64,000 nt of DNA. Origin: Methylobacillus gramineus. Lineage in GTDB: Bacteria > Pseudomonadota > Gammaproteobacteria > Burkholderiales > Methylophilaceae. This document shows, in pieces, positions 28,141 to 35,303 of the stretch. The notes under the pieces were generated by a model that was given only the letters and a program-made list of their open reading frames with translations, made no database searches and had not been told where the DNA came from. The position numbers and the translations under genes are program-made. The stretch spans positions 1,860,001 to 1,924,000 of the forward strand of contig NZ_JAJAVE010000001.1 of NCBI RefSeq assembly GCF_020532675.1. Direction: 5' to 3'. How positions within the stretch are numbered: the first letter of the stretch is position 1; each line of letters opens with the position of its first letter.

Positions 28141-29403
28141 TTAACCGAGTACATCCGCCCAAATATTAGCGGCCCATATATCTGCATGAATGCCCTCTAC
28201 GATTGAAGATATAGCAGAAATACCTCCACCAGGGGCTGGGCGCATATCATGGTCTTTGGCATCATAGCGATAGACATTTGCAACGTGGACTGCCTGTTTG
28301 TCATCCACGAAGCTGTAGCAGGTATTGGCAAATACTGGCGCTGGATCAACAGCTTCCCCCGCAAGCTCGGCAATGATTGCACTGGCACACACCTTGGCCT
28401 GTGAAGTGGCTATGTGTGCTGACTTCGGCGTCATGGCATCCACAGCGTCTCCTAGCAAATGGATGCCAGGAATCTTCCCTGATGCGTAATTGAGGAAATT
28501 CACATCGCACCATGGTCTGGCATCACTGGCGAGCCCAGTTTCTAGCGTCAATCTACCGGCTGTTTGCGGCGGAATCAGGTTCAATACATCCAGCTTGTAA
28601 TTGCCGAAAGTAGTCGCGAGTCCCAAGGACGTGGTGTCCAGATTCTCAATGCCACTACTGGGCAGGTATTCCACAATATTTGGGTAAAGCTCGTGCCAGG
28701 CTCGTTCGAACAAAGGACGTTTTGAAGTAATCGCCGGATTTCCATCAAATACTAATAATTTCGCCCGGGGATTATGCTGTTTGAGATAGAAAGCAATCTG
28801 GCAGGCCCGCTCATAAGGGCCTGGGGGACACCGATATGGTACCTGTGGAATAGTGATCCCAACAATACCGCCATCAGGCAAAGTCCTGAGTTGGCCCTTG
28901 AGTAACAGGGTCTGCGGGCCTGCCTTCCAGGCATGAGGGATATGTGTTGCCTGTATTTCAGCATTCAACATTGGCAGCCTGCTGTAGTCGAAATCAATGC
29001 CGGTTGCCACAATAAGCCGGTCATAGCCAATACGCTCTTCATTGACATGCACCTCCTTCCGCTCAGGATCAATACGGCTTGCCTGACCTTTGATAACACT
29101 TACACCATAAAGGTCCCGTAATGTCTTATAAGAGTGCGTGATCGTGTTGATATCCGCAGCTCCTGCCAGGATGCGATTACTGACCGGGCATGAAATGAAT
29201 TCTGGCCGAAGCTCTATCAAGGTAACTTTTATCCGCCCTTCACTCCACATACGCAGATATCGCGCAGCAGTGGCTCCCCCAAAACCTGCGCCGATAATCA
29301 CAACATGTCCAAGAGAAGCATTAGAATTCGTAGCTGCAAGAGATGGCAACACCAACATACCAAGCCCAGCCATACCTGACTTAAGGAAAAGTCTCCTATT
29401 CAT
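28141..29403 (-). CDS. Flavocytochrome c sulfide dehydrogenase-type flavoprotein (FccB/SoxF-like)
   Basis: 420 residues. A Tat-type signal NRRLFLK opens the protein, followed by a Rossmann FAD motif VVIIGAGFGGATAARYL (34-50). Cys72 in FISCPVSN matches the position where FccB binds FAD covalently, and Cys192 (YRCPPGPYERA) and Cys339 (QAKVCASAI) match the redox-active disulfide of flavocytochrome c sulfide dehydrogenase. It should oxidise sulfide or sulfane sulfur in the periplasm and pass electrons to the cytochrome encoded immediately upstream, with which it overlaps by four bases. Confidence 0.9.
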   Translation of the reverse strand: MNRRLFLKSGMAGLGMLVLPSLAATNSNASLGHVVIIGAGFGGATAARYLRMWSEGRIKVTLIELRPEFISCPVSNRILAGAADINTITHSYKTLRDLYGVSVIKGQASRIDPERKEVHVNEERIGYDRLIVATGIDFDYSRLPMLNAEIQATHIPHAWKAGPQTLLLKGQLRTLPDGGIVGITIPQVPYRCPPGPYERACQIAFYLKQHNPRAKLLVFDGNPAITSKRPLFERAWHELYPNIVEYLPSSGIENLDTTSLGLATTFGNYKLDVLNLIPPQTAGRLTLETGLASDARPWCDVNFLNYASGKIPGIHLLGDAVDAMTPKSAHIATSQAKVCASAIIAELAGEAVDPAPVFANTCYSFVDDKQAVHVANVYRYDAKDHDMRPAPGGGISAISSIVEGIHADIWAANIWADVLG

Positions 29404-29768
29404 TCTGCTTGGTTCATTTCACGAAACGACTTCTTTTTTGCCACAGGACAGGCTCGACGTTGTTCTGAGAAATACTTGGCCAATTGCTGTATCTCTTCTT
29501 CAGAAAGACCTTTGGCATGCTGAACCATTACTGCATGCTCGTCTGCAGAATTACGGAATATCTGCATTTTCTTGATGAAATAGGCTTCATCAAGAGCGGC
29601 CAGACCTGGAATCGCAGCATGTTGGACCGTGCCATTTCCATGACATATCAAACAAGAGGAAGCAAGAGTTCTAGTGTGCGTGTTAGCCTCCATTGACACG
29701 GCATCCTGAGAACACACGCCAACAAAGATCATCAAGAAATGGGATAACACGGCTAGAACGTGCCTCAT
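29400..29768 (-). CDS. Monoheme cytochrome c, FccA/SoxE-like
   Basis: 122 residues, exported by an N-terminal signal (about 1-25). A single heme site CLICH lies at 39-43 and Met81 (AVMVQHAKGLS) is the probable sixth ligand, giving a small class I cytochrome. Its stop overlaps the flavoprotein start, as in fccAB, so it is the likely electron acceptor of that enzyme. It starts just 4 bp after the SoxYZ gene. Confidence 0.88.
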   Translation of the reverse strand: MRHVLAVLSHFLMIFVGVCSQDAVSMEANTHTRTLASSCLICHGNGTVQHAAIPGLAALDEAYFIKKMQIFRNSADEHAVMVQHAKGLSEEEIQQLAKYFSEQRRACPVAKKKSFREMNQAE

Positions 29769-29772
29769 GGCA

Positions 29773-30582
29773 TCAATTCACAACAACATCAGTAGTCGCG
29801 GTGAACTCCTTATCCTCATTATCTTGAATCACCACAGTAAGCTTGCCAGACTGATCGGCTTTAAATGGGAATTGAATATTGGGATCTTCGCTGACTCCGA
29901 TATACGTATCTGCATCAAACACTACCGTGTCATTGAACTTGGCAACGACCTTGCTGATGTAGAAGGCTGGGCGGTAGCCTTGTGATTCAAGATCACGTTG
30001 CAATCCAGTATTCATGGGATGTTTGATCAACAAATGTGCTTGCTTCAACTGCTCACTGCTTTCTGATTTCACCTGCAGCTTCATCTTGCCAGCAGTTTGC
30101 CGTGCAATATTTTCATCACCACCGATGGTTCCCCCACATCCGCCAGATGCCCGTATAGGCACCTGATTGACCAGATACTTTCCATCGCTGGTCTCAGCCA
30201 CGACATGTACAAATGAATCTACTTCCAGACGGATACGCGTTGATATTTCTGCCCTGCCAGAATTAGGATTGAAATGGTATACAGCCACCAATGGGACTGG
30301 ATTCGCATCTGCAATCACGGATACCGACTTGATGTAATGACTTTCTGTCATGGGGTAGTCGATACTGAAGGAAAACGGAACTTGCGCTCCACTCTCCGCG
30401 CGCTGGGGCGCTATGATTTTGATAGCGGCACTTTCTTCCAGCACAGCTTGGGGGAAGTAGTCTTTCTTCATCGCCTGCCAGTACTTCTCTTCAGCTTGGG
30501 CATGCGCAAAACCAGCGATGCCAATACAAGCAAGAAATGTTAAGACTAGAGTTCGACTTAAAACTTTATTGTGGTGCTTCAT
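29773..30582 (-). CDS. SoxYZ fusion carrier protein
   Basis: 269 residues, signal peptide ending AHA (28). The first half (about 35-155) is a SoxY domain ending in the swinging-arm motif GGCGG with Cys149, but the arm is internal here because a SoxZ domain (about 168-269, LLIKHPMNTGLQRD) is fused behind it. It fits the SoxYZ-like carrier proteins found beside quinoprotein dehydrogenases in methylotrophs. In Sox systems the cysteine carries the sulfur substrate; here the partners are FccAB-like, not SoxXA or SoxB. AGGAGG precedes the ATG; the promoter and operator lie at 30600-30643. Confidence 0.92.
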   Translation of the reverse strand: MKHHNKVLSRTLVLTFLACIGIAGFAHAQAEEKYWQAMKKDYFPQAVLEESAAIKIIAPQRAESGAQVPFSFSIDYPMTESHYIKSVSVIADANPVPLVAVYHFNPNSGRAEISTRIRLEVDSFVHVVAETSDGKYLVNQVPIRASGGCGGTIGGDENIARQTAGKMKLQVKSESSEQLKQAHLLIKHPMNTGLQRDLESQGYRPAFYISKVVAKFNDTVVFDADTYIGVSEDPNIQFPFKADQSGKLTVVIQDNEDKEFTATTDVVVN

Positions 30583-30599
30583 ATCTACCTCCTAAAAAC

Positions 30600-30617
30600 A
30601 TACCAACTAGTCGGTAT
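30600..30617. promoter_or_regulatory. Probable TetR operator in the soxYZ promoter
   Basis: ATACCAACTAGTCGGTAT is an 18-bp near-perfect palindrome (one mismatched pair) between soxYZ and the divergent TetR gene. It overlaps the end of the soxYZ -10 element, ideal for repression. Confidence 0.8.
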
Positions 30618-30643
30618 ATTATTCTTGTGATAAGATTTGTCAA
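30616..30643 (-). promoter_or_regulatory. Sigma-70-type promoter of the soxYZ cassette
   Basis: On the minus strand TTGACA (30638-30643) is followed by a 16-base spacer and TAATAT (30616-30621), reading into soxYZ. Confidence 0.7.
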
Positions 30644-30669
30644 CCGCTGTGCGATGAAAGTATTTAAAG

Positions 30670-31275
30670 ATGGAAACTGTAAGATCTAGATCAGTCTTAT
30701 CCCGTGAGAAAATCCTCACTGGCGCTCAAGACATCATTCTGTCTAGAGGCTTTGCAGCGATGACAGTTGATGCGGTTTGCCAATCTGCAGGGATCACCAA
30801 AGGCGGATTCTTTCATCACTTCCCCAGCAAGGATGCCTTGGGTGAGGCAGCTTTAAATCGTTTTTGGCAAGACGCGGCAGACAGAGAGGTGCATGCGCCA
30901 TTCAATAAAGCCCCTGATCCTGTATCGTGGCTTGAAGAATATTTAGACTACGTTATTGAGGCATATCAATCGCCCGAGCTGCAGCGGGGATGCATGCTGG
31001 CCATCTTTACAATCGAGCTTGCAGATAGTCATGAGACATTATTCGCCTCTGCAGCTCAGCACTTTGCGAACTGGCGAGATACTCTATCAAAGAGATTCAG
31101 GGAGGCGGCCGAACATTCTGGTAAACAGCTGGATACAGACGCATGGACTGAACTCTATATCTCGACTTTGGAAGGAGGCTTAGTGCTTTCCAAATCGAGT
31201 AATGACCCGTTAGCGTTGAAGAGAGCGCTGAACCTTTACAAATCTCTCCTGATGCAGACCCTCAAAGGCAAATAG
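30670..31275 (+). CDS. TetR/AcrR family regulator of the SoxYZ cassette
   Basis: 201 residues. The N-terminal helix-turn-helix (about 14-60) has TVDAVCQSAGITKGGFFHHFPSKDAL. Cys98 (QRGCMLAIF) in the ligand domain is a possible sensor thiol, as in related NemR-like regulators that respond to electrophiles. It is divergent from soxYZ with the palindromic operator between them, so it probably represses that operon and itself. The inducer is unknown. Confidence 0.88.
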   Translation: METVRSRSVLSREKILTGAQDIILSRGFAAMTVDAVCQSAGITKGGFFHHFPSKDALGEAALNRFWQDAADREVHAPFNKAPDPVSWLEEYLDYVIEAYQSPELQRGCMLAIFTIELADSHETLFASAAQHFANWRDTLSKRFREAAEHSGKQLDTDAWTELYISTLEGGLVLSKSSNDPLALKRALNLYKSLLMQTLKGK

Positions 31276-31471
31276 GATCAGTATTCATGTTGGTGAAAGG
31301 CTGATTCCCACTAAAACACCCCGTCACATAGCAGGAAAGTGCTGTCTCAATATGAATGAGAGCACATATAGGGCGAAGAATCGTATTTTTACCTGTAGGT
31401 TACTTAAAACAAAATCCTGGATTTGATGGCTGAGGCCCTATGGGAATAAAACCTCCCAGCCATGTCCGGCT

Positions 31472-32113
31472 TTACCATCTTAAATAGCGATGTCCCATAT
31501 AGGCCATCATGGCACTGGGCACGATCATCCCGAGCACATACCACACAGCCAGGAATGGCGGCGCCATTTCTGGGCAATGCAAGGCGTACACACTGGCTCC
31601 AGCACTTCCGGCAAGCCATCCAGCAATGGCACCAGTCAACACCGGCTTGGTTGGTGCAAGATTACGCAAAGCTAATAATGCCGTAGCACCCACTGGCAAA
31701 GCTAGAAACGTGATATTCAAGATGCAAACCCGCCAGGTTTTACCCCATAACAATTCAAGACGTGCCGTTGGGTCTGTAGCATTCCAAGCCCAGAGAGCCC
31801 ACCCCCACAGCACCACGATTGGAATAGCCAGCACCCAATAGCCAAGCTTGGGTAATTTGCCGGGATGTGCCAAAGCGAACACAAATATAAATCCAATAAT
31901 GACATTGGCCAGAGGCACACCCAGTTTCATCCAGAAAGCAACACTGGTACTGATTTCTTTCAAATCAGGTCTGATGCCATAGATCATTAACAGCAATATG
32001 AAAGATATCACCACACCTGCCAGCAAAGCCATACTGATGCGTTTCTCGGCCGCATGTTGCGGGACTGGTTGTGCACCTGTTGAGAGTATATTGATCAATT
32101 CATCGGTTTTCAT
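31472..32113 (-). CDS. NrsF-type (DUF1109) anti-sigma factor
   Basis: 213 residues from the ATG at 32113, six membrane helices (first at about 29-48). It matches the DUF1109/NrsF family, inner-membrane anti-sigma factors of SigF-type ECF sigmas; conserved Cys residues (WRVCILN, ALHCPEMAPPF) sit in periplasmic-facing positions, consistent with metal or redox sensing known for Caulobacter NrsF. Its start overlaps the sigma stop by four bases, the usual sigma/anti-sigma coupling. Confidence 0.88.
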   Translation of the reverse strand: MKTDELINILSTGAQPVPQHAAEKRISMALLAGVVISFILLLMIYGIRPDLKEISTSVAFWMKLGVPLANVIIGFIFVFALAHPGKLPKLGYWVLAIPIVVLWGWALWAWNATDPTARLELLWGKTWRVCILNITFLALPVGATALLALRNLAPTKPVLTGAIAGWLAGSAGASVYALHCPEMAPPFLAVWYVLGMIVPSAMMAYMGHRYLRW

Positions 32114-32649
32114 GCTTGTTCCTTCCACATTTTTGCTAGTGCTTTCATGCCACGATGTACACCAACCTTAATCGCTGATACTGACATTCCCGTCATGGCT
32201 GCCGCCTCTGCAACTGACCTACCTTCCAACTTTGTATGTTGTATGGGTAAGCGTTGATGTGCTGGTAATGCATCAAGCATAGTCTCCAGGTCCCTCTTTG
32301 ACTCATTGGTGGCCTCACCGGAAACCGCCAGCCATTCGGCATCATCCTCAAAAGGATCATGCCGAGCTTCATGCCTGGATCGGCGACGTAAGTAGTCGAT
32401 CATTTTGTAACGTGCCACGGCATACAGCCATGGGGTCAATGGTTCATTTCTGCGATACGTATGAAGTTGGGTATGAATGGCCAGCAAAGTCTCCTGTAGC
32501 AAATCTTCCACTTCATCAGGAGCACTAGTAAGACGCCGCCTTAAATACGCTCTTAGCACTGAACTGACTCGCTGTAGAAAACACTGGTATGACTCAGCAT
32601 TGCCATCAAGGGCTCTCAACATCAAATTACGCAGTTCTTGTTCCATCAT
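32110..32649 (-). CDS. ECF sigma factor, SigF type
   Basis: 179 residues. Region 2 (about 20-92) has DEVEDLLQETLLAIHTQL and ARYKMIDYLRRRSR; region 4 (about 120-172) has KLEGRSVAEAAAMTGMSVSAIKVGVHRGMKAL. Coupling to an NrsF anti-sigma and the divergent metallophore operon fit the SigF group. The -10 element ends ten bases before the ATG, so the mRNA would have almost no leader, and no ribosome site is visible; a later start at residue 10 is possible but would clip region 2. Probably autoregulated. Confidence 0.92.
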   Translation of the reverse strand: MMEQELRNLMLRALDGNAESYQCFLQRVSSVLRAYLRRRLTSAPDEVEDLLQETLLAIHTQLHTYRRNEPLTPWLYAVARYKMIDYLRRRSRHEARHDPFEDDAEWLAVSGEATNESKRDLETMLDALPAHQRLPIQHTKLEGRSVAEAAAMTGMSVSAIKVGVHRGMKALAKMWKEQA

Positions 32650-32658
32650 GATCTAGAT

Positions 32659-32686
32659 AATTCGCTGGAGAAGGGATAAAGGTTAC
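32659..32686 (-). promoter_or_regulatory. SigF-type promoter of the sigma gene
   Basis: On the minus strand GTAACC (32681-32686), 16 bases, CGAATT (32659-32664). The same layout drives the divergent metallophore operon and resembles the GTAACC-N16-CGAA motif I recall for Caulobacter SigF. Confidence 0.8.
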
Positions 32687-32728
32687 AGATACGCATAGAA
32701 AAATATTTAATTATTTTTATGCCCAAGT

Positions 32729-32756
32729 GTAACCATGGGTTGGCCAACAGCGTATT
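32729..32756 (+). promoter_or_regulatory. SigF-type promoter of the metallophore operon
   Basis: GTAACC (32729-32734), exactly 16 bases, CGTATT (32751-32756). Expected transcription start near 32763, leaving a leader of about 65 bases before the precursor gene. Confidence 0.8.
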
Positions 32757-32828
32757 AGCAAGAGAACATTGCGAGTTTGCCTTACTACAGTGCTCACAAT
32801 GTATTTCAACCTAAATAGGAGCCTTACC

Positions 32829-33065
32829 ATGAACATCAAACACCTGGCTGCATTAGCCACCGCCATTATTGCCACGTCTACATTTGCTGGTAGCCCTGCA
32901 GAAAAGAAATGTAGTGCTGGCACATGCAGTAAAAAGGAAGTCTCTTCGGAGAAGAAAGATGCCTCATGTTCGAAAAAAGAGGCTTCCGCTGAGCAAAAGG
33001 ATGCCTCTTGCTCCAAGAAGGAAACCTCTTGCAGCAAAAAAGAAACTTCCTGCTCTAAGAAATAA
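32829..33065 (+). CDS. Cys-rich exported metallophore precursor with heptad repeats (bufferin-like)
   Basis: 78 residues. A signal peptide (MNIKHLAALATAIIATSTFA) is followed by a Lys/Ser/Cys core. From residue 33 the core is a tandem seven-residue repeat, CSKKExS, with Cys at 33, 47, 61, 68 and 75 and degenerate Cys-less units at 40 and 54; Cys28 lies before it. Codons differ between repeats, so the pattern is kept at protein level. Context (MNIO enzyme, DUF2063 partner, DoxX, SigF/NrsF) identifies it as the substrate peptide of a bufferin/Gig/Hvf-type metal-binding RiPP system. Its core does not look like the four-Cys DUF2282 or EGKCG cores. The start is set by the signal peptide. Confidence 0.8.
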   Translation: MNIKHLAALATAIIATSTFAGSPAEKKCSAGTCSKKEVSSEKKDASCSKKEASAEQKDASCSKKETSCSKKETSCSKK

Positions 33066-33075
33066 GGACTTTGCC

Positions 33076-33858
33076 ATGGCTGGACTGGGTTACCGAGGGG
33101 AAATGGCAGACTGGGATATGTCGGCAGTGGAGGCTGATTTTTTTGAAGTCGCGCCTGAAAACTGGATCAAGCGAGACAGATCACCACTCTACAAGTTATT
33201 GGACTCAGGTCGCCCAGTTATGCTGCATGGTGTATCACTAAGTCTTGGTGGACAGGCTCCCATTCAGCAGGAGTTTCTGATGGCCGTACGCGAACTGATG
33301 ACAGACCTTGGTACAGACTATTATTCTGATCATCTGGCAGCAAGCGGTGATGCCCATCAACTCTATGATTTATTCCCTATCCCATTTACTGATCGTGAGG
33401 TGATCCGCATCAGTGACCGCATCAAGGAAGTCCAGAATATATTGGGCCTCAGGATCGCCGTAGAAAATACCACCTACTACACCAATGTTGGAGAAATGAA
33501 TGAGGTGGAGTTCTTGATGCAAGTGGTTGAAAGAGCCGATTGCAACATATTGCTCGATATCAACAACATTGCCGTGAATCACAAGAATCATCATCTGACG
33601 AATGTGCATCACTTTGTATCCCATGTGGATATGCAGCGCGTCACTTATATTCACGTAGCGGGCCATGAGTTTGATGAGCGTTTTGGTTTGTATATTGATA
33701 CCCATAGCCAAACCGTGGAGACCGAAACCCGAGAGGTGGCACTTGAATTATTCCAGCAACATCACATCCCCATTTTGCTTGAGTGGGACAACGACATTCC
33801 AGCTCTTACCACCATCAATCAAGAATTATCATGCCTGAAGACTTTTATCTCTACGTAA
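33076..33858 (+). CDS. DUF692 multinuclear iron-dependent oxidase (MNIO, BufB/HvfB-like)
   Basis: 260 residues, a TIM-barrel. Candidate iron ligands are spread as in the family: Glu24, His51 (LHGVSLS), Asp85-His86 (YYSDHLA), Glu130 (VENTTYY), Asp161 and Asn164 (LLDINNIAVN), His193 and His197 (YIHVAGHE), His210 and Glu236 (LLEWDND). MNIO enzymes oxidise cysteines of precursor peptides to oxazolone/thioamide-type groups that bind copper or other metals. AAGGA seven bases before the ATG at 33076 fixes the start; it begins 10 bp after the precursor gene, with the stop 28 bp into the next gene. Confidence 0.92.
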   Translation: MAGLGYRGEMADWDMSAVEADFFEVAPENWIKRDRSPLYKLLDSGRPVMLHGVSLSLGGQAPIQQEFLMAVRELMTDLGTDYYSDHLAASGDAHQLYDLFPIPFTDREVIRISDRIKEVQNILGLRIAVENTTYYTNVGEMNEVEFLMQVVERADCNILLDINNIAVNHKNHHLTNVHHFVSHVDMQRVTYIHVAGHEFDERFGLYIDTHSQTVETETREVALELFQQHHIPILLEWDNDIPALTTINQELSCLKTFIST

Positions 33859-34115
33859 GAGGGGCGACTGAGGTCATTCCGCCCGGATACAGCGAATCCG
33901 GGATGCGGGCTTACCGCCACCTTGTAATGCTTGGAGCCTGTCAAATGATAGAAGCTCACTTCCCGGCCATCCGCCAGCAACTGGGGGAGCCTGCATGGAA
34001 AGAGTTAATACAGGCATTCGTTCGCCAGTCTGCCTGGACATCACATTATTATGGAGATCTTAAAGATGAATTCCTGGCATTCCTTGCACGTGAAAGCGAT
34101 AGAGAAGATACATGA
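33831..34115 (+). CDS. Short DUF2063 domain protein (BufC/HvfC-like partner)
   Basis: 94 residues from the ATG at 33831. GMRAYRHLVMLGACQMIEAHFP, QLGEPAWKELIQAFVRQ and YGDLKDEFLAFLA match the N-terminal DUF2063 domain that binds the precursor and helps MNIO enzymes. Normal partners are about 250 residues with a second C-terminal domain, which is absent here. The frame ends cleanly and the next gene overlaps by 50 bp, so this looks like a genuine short form. It overlaps the MNIO gene by 28 bp, implying translational coupling. Confidence 0.82.
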   Translation: MPEDFYLYVRGATEVIPPGYSESGMRAYRHLVMLGACQMIEAHFPAIRQQLGEPAWKELIQAFVRQSAWTSHYYGDLKDEFLAFLARESDREDT

Positions 34116-34569
34116 TCTTGGGTTACTCGGACTCAGGTTATGGGTTGCTCAAGAGTTTCTAGGGGCGGGATATAAAAAACTGAGTGGCGGGATTCATGCG
34201 CCAGAATGGTTCAGTGGCCTGCAGTTTCCCTTTCCGCTACATTTTCTTGGCCCAGATCTGAATTGGGTGGCTGCAGGGTTGGGAGAAGTCTTATTGGGAG
34301 CGGCTCTAATGCTGGGCATATACAGCCGATTAGTAGCTCTAGGATTGTTGTACATTACCTTTGTAGCGATATATACCGTCCATTTTGATTTAGGCTGGAC
34401 CGGGTGGAACCAGATTGATACAGAGGCAGGCCTCGGGTTCAAAGTCCCGCTGATGCTGGCTTTAATGTTATTTACGATCTTAACTCAGGGAAGTGGGCGC
34501 TATAGTATTGACGAAAGATTTTTATCAACTAAAAAATCTTTGAATGGGCTAGATAGAGCAAATAACTAA
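34066..34569 (+). CDS. DoxX family membrane protein
   Basis: 167 residues, four membrane helices (about 15-35, 60-85, 90-110, 125-145). KIHDLGLLGLRLWVAQEFLGAGYKKL is the DoxX opening. DoxX proteins close many bufferin/gig/hvf operons (GigT/HvfD position), possibly as a redox or transport partner. GGAG nine bases upstream supports the ATG at 34066 inside the previous gene. Last gene of the operon. Confidence 0.88.
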   Translation: MNSWHSLHVKAIEKIHDLGLLGLRLWVAQEFLGAGYKKLSGGIHAPEWFSGLQFPFPLHFLGPDLNWVAAGLGEVLLGAALMLGIYSRLVALGLLYITFVAIYTVHFDLGWTGWNQIDTEAGLGFKVPLMLALMLFTILTQGSGRYSIDERFLSTKKSLNGLDRANN

Positions 34570-34611
34570 ATTTGGACTTAACTTGCAAAACTCTGGAGTT
34601 GAGTTACCAAG

Positions 34612-34662
34612 GACAAAAATGTCGTTTGCAAATTAAATCTAGACTTTCTAATGATTGAGATC
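34612..34662 (+). repeat. Dispersed AT-rich repeat, copy A
   Basis: Contains TGTCGTTTGCAA, AAATCTAGA and CTAATGATTGA in order; the reverse complement of the 51982 copy has the same blocks at the same spacing. It lies just after the metallophore operon. Confidence 0.55.
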
Positions 34663-34762
34663 AATCATTTATATCAGGTATGGCAATACCATTATCCGAA
34701 GATTTGCAATCTATTCTCAGGCCTCATGAAATTGACAGTTAATTAGCTCAGCTTTAATGAAC

Positions 34763-34796
34763 AAAAAAAGCATATGCACTATCAAATGCATATGCT
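34763..34796 (-). terminator. Intrinsic terminator of the small secreted-protein gene
   Basis: Arms AGCATATGCA (34769-34778) and TGCATATGCT (34787-34796) are perfectly complementary. On the minus strand the hairpin is followed by seven T residues (A-tract 34763-34769). Confidence 0.85.
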
Positions 34797-34824
34797 GGCA
34801 TAAATGGAGAGATGACGCTTAAAA

Positions 34825-35142
34825 CTAATTCTTCCGATATTTTGCTTCGAACTGGCTTGTTAAAATATCTGATGCAGGCGGAGTTTTTGTCACATCATCT
34901 CTAGTTGCTGGAGTTACACGAGCATTTCTATCCAGCACTGCGTCATAAAATAGATCCAAAGATTTGTCGACATCTGGCTTATCGTTAGATTTTGCGGTGG
35001 CTTCAGGCTCCCAATGTCCCAGCACAGTCCTTTCAATAAAAACATTCTTGGATTGATCGACGTTAGCACTGTCTGCAAGCGCACTACCTACAGAAGCAAT
35101 ACCGATAATTAGGCTACTAAGAATGGCAACTTTGGTCTTCAT
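34825..35142 (-). CDS. Small exported hypothetical protein
   Basis: 105 residues, signal peptide ending SALA (23). The mature part is hydrophilic with no Cys (SKNVFIERTVLGHW, DKSLDLFYDAVLDRN). Not recognised. It is divergent from the TetR gene at 35304 with two similar palindromic elements between them, so it is probably the regulated target. A good terminator follows. Confidence 0.75.
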   Translation of the reverse strand: MKTKVAILSSLIIGIASVGSALADSANVDQSKNVFIERTVLGHWEPEATAKSNDKPDVDKSLDLFYDAVLDRNARVTPATRDDVTKTPPASDILTSQFEAKYRKN

Positions 35143-35211
35143 GTTAAACCCTTTCGTTTAATAAAATGTTTATCCAGTTACGAGAATCAAACTATGGAGG
35201 AATTTGATTTA

Positions 35212-35279
35212 TGTAACTTGGATTACATTATTAAGGCTGCCATTGCTATTGTCAACATATTTATGTAATCTGCATTATA
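35212..35279. promoter_or_regulatory. Two similar palindromic sites between the small gene and TetR
   Basis: TGTAACTTGGATTACA (35212-35227) and TGTAATCTGCATTATA (35264-35279) share the pattern TGTAA-N6-TTA(C/T)A, 52 bp apart, in the divergent promoter region. They are probable TetR operators. Confidence 0.55.
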
Positions 35280-35303
35280 TATTATTCATATACGGATAAA
35301 TTT

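Noticed and set aside
32717-33037. Long minus-strand open frame across the metallophore precursor
   Set aside because: It is the mirror of the Lys/Ser/Cys repeat (Phe/Glu/Ser-rich antisense translation) and has no ribosome site or homology.
32829-33065. Repeats as a CRISPR-like or minisatellite array
   Set aside because: Units vary at synonymous sites and are in frame with a signal peptide and operon, so this is a coding repeat.
32869-33075. N-terminal extension of the MNIO gene overlapping the precursor
   Set aside because: The frame is open only because the repeats lack stops; AAGGA before the ATG at 33076 and family alignment support the shorter protein.
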